A stretch of DNA of 7,339 bases from UBA8437 sp003445035 (GTDB lineage: Bacteria > Planctomycetota > Planctomycetia > Planctomycetales > Planctomycetaceae), in NCBI GenBank assembly GCA_937901285.1, contig CALCHI010000051.1, positions 1 to 7,339 on the forward strand. The letters are read 5' to 3'. This document shows positions 6,597-7,339 of the stretch, piece after piece; position 1 is the first letter of the stretch, and each line of letters opens with the position of its first letter. The translations under genes were made by a program, and so were the position numbers. The notes beneath the pieces are model-generated. The model did no database searches, was not told the DNA's origin, and saw nothing but the letters and a program-made list of their open reading frames with translations.

Positions 6597-7253
6597 ATGG
6601 AACCTCTGAATTTTGTCACGGTCAAGTGCCAGTTCTGTGGCACGTTCTACCGCTTGACGCCCGGCAAGATGGAGGAAGGCCGCACCTGCCCGAAGTGTCA
6701 CGAGACGCAGCAGGGTTCACTCTCGATCGTCGGTGCCCCGCTCTCGCGAGCCGCGCTGGCCAGTTCGATGCGAGTGCTGCTGATTCGCTCGGGCCGGTAC
6801 AAGGGCAAAAAGCTGCTGTTGCCCAACGAGGAAGTCACCATCGGACGGGCCAAGGGGTGCCAGATCCGCGACGCCTCCGAGGAAATCGCCGAGCGACACT
6901 GCTCGCTGTTGCCAACCTCCGAAGGACTTCGTGTCCAGGACCTCGAGACCGACGAGGGGACCTTCGTCAATCGCGAGCGGATCGACGGCCCGGTCTTCAT
7001 GCGTCCCGGAGACACGCTGCGGGTCGGCCCTCTGCTGTACCAGTTGACCGGTCACGACAAGCCCGAAGACCAGCAGGCCGACACCGCCGCGGCATCGGGA
7101 CCGACCGCCGGTGTTGAAACTCGGCAGGTCGACAAGGACACGGTGCTGTTCCGGTCGAAGAAGAACACCGCCGCCGAAGCCGCCGAGGTCATCCAGGAAC
7201 ACTGGGAACTGACGCGGAATCGACCCGAGGTGCCCGAATGGGTGGAAGAGTAA
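6597..7253 (+). CDS. Zinc-ribbon plus FHA-domain protein
   Basis: This 218-residue protein starts with a Cys4 zinc ribbon: Cys11-x-x-Cys14-Gly and Cys31-x-x-Cys34. A forkhead-associated (FHA) domain follows at about residues 58-150. FHA domains bind phosphothreonine peptides, usually from Ser/Thr kinase signalling. Recognisable FHA elements are VTIGRAKGCQI with Gly83-Arg84, RHCSL with His101, GTFVNRERI (121-129) and MRPGDTLRVGPLLYQL. Two usual phosphopeptide-contact positions look changed: the Ser before the RH motif is Ala98, and the Asn of the usual NGT is Glu120. Binding may therefore be altered. The last 65 residues are a polar tail ending in EVPEWVEE. The ATG at 6597 has only a weak upstream GGA. 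I prefer it because the ribbon follows almost at once and a hairpin covers the alternative GTG at 6552, which would add 15 residues. The neighbouring response regulator also carries a zinc ribbon. Confidence 0.88.
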   Translation: MEPLNFVTVKCQFCGTFYRLTPGKMEEGRTCPKCHETQQGSLSIVGAPLSRAALASSMRVLLIRSGRYKGKKLLLPNEEVTIGRAKGCQIRDASEEIAERHCSLLPTSEGLRVQDLETDEGTFVNRERIDGPVFMRPGDTLRVGPLLYQLTGHDKPEDQQADTAAASGPTAGVETRQVDKDTVLFRSKKNTAAEAAEVIQEHWELTRNRPEVPEWVEE

Positions 7254-7267
7254 CCAAACGAGTGGAC

Positions 7268-7284
7268 CGGCTGTTTGCCAGCCG
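7268..7284 (+). terminator. Candidate hairpin after the FHA gene
   Basis: CGGCTG and CAGCCG form a perfect 6-bp stem with loop TTTGC, beginning 14 bases after the TAA stop. No T tract follows (AAGAAC), so intrinsic termination is uncertain. Confidence 0.35.
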
Positions 7285-7331
7285 AAGAACTCGGCGCTAG
7301 GATGAGACCTCCTCGCAACGGAGATCTCCTA

Positions 7332-7339
7332 ATGCGGCT
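7332..7339 (+). CDS. Possible start of a further gene, cut by the window edge
   Basis: ATG at 7332 has GGAG (7320-7323) eight bases upstream, a good ribosome-binding arrangement. The frame is also open from an in-frame ATG at 7302, which has poorer spacing. Only Met-Arg and part of a third codon are visible, so no product can be named. The ribosome-binding site lies within the palindrome GGAGATCTCC (7320-7329), which could partly mask it in RNA. Confidence 0.3.

Noticed and set aside
1..7339. CRISPR array, complete insertion sequence or duplicated tRNA end within the window
   Set aside because: I found no spaced repeats, no transposase and no second copy of the tRNA 3' end by reading. The only tandem repeat is the 10-bp pair at 725-744.

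Overview
The window looks like chromosomal DNA of a high-GC member of the Planctomycetota. The reasons are a Tat-exported DUF1501 protein, an ExbD protein translationally coupled to a membrane-anchored squalene-hopene-cyclase-like (prenyltransferase-repeat) protein, small signalling proteins that carry zinc ribbons, and an integrase remnant of a type common in that phylum. This assignment rests on gene content recognised by eye, not on a search.

Layout. Bases 1-630 hold the decayed remnant of a tyrosine recombinase (integrase). It runs into the 3' end of a minus-strand tRNA-Val(CAC) gene at 590-664, the geometry expected of an old element inserted at a tRNA. Three minus-strand genes follow, transcribed from 5608 towards 744. 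They are a secreted DUF1501 protein with a long extra C-terminal domain (3542-5608), an ExbD/TolR proton-channel subunit (3029-3451), and a large protein with two N-terminal membrane segments, a proline/charge-rich periplasmic linker and a C-terminal alpha/alpha-toroid domain (744-3029). The last two overlap by one base (TGATG) and are very likely translated together. A 264-base divergent intergenic region with a strong GC palindrome (5609-5872) separates this block from two plus-strand genes. These are a receiver-domain response regulator with a C-terminal zinc ribbon (5873-6442) and a zinc-ribbon/FHA-domain protein (6597-7253). A possible start of a further plus-strand gene lies at the right edge.

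How it may work together. The ExbD/toroid pair resembles a dedicated, partial Ton/Tol-type energy-transduction module in which the toroid protein sits where TonB or TolA would sit. No ExbB/TolQ gene is in the window, so that subunit must be encoded elsewhere. The DUF1501 gene upstream on the same strand could be co-transcribed, but a 90-base gap leaves this open. The response regulator and FHA protein are both phospho-signalling proteins that pair a short Cys4 zinc ribbon with a phospho-related domain. No histidine kinase or Ser/Thr kinase lies beside them here. I found no CRISPR array, complete insertion sequence or recognisable defence system. The most unusual items are the integrase remnant fused across a large internal deletion beside the tRNA, the ExbD/toroid module, and the FHA domain with altered phosphopeptide-binding positions.
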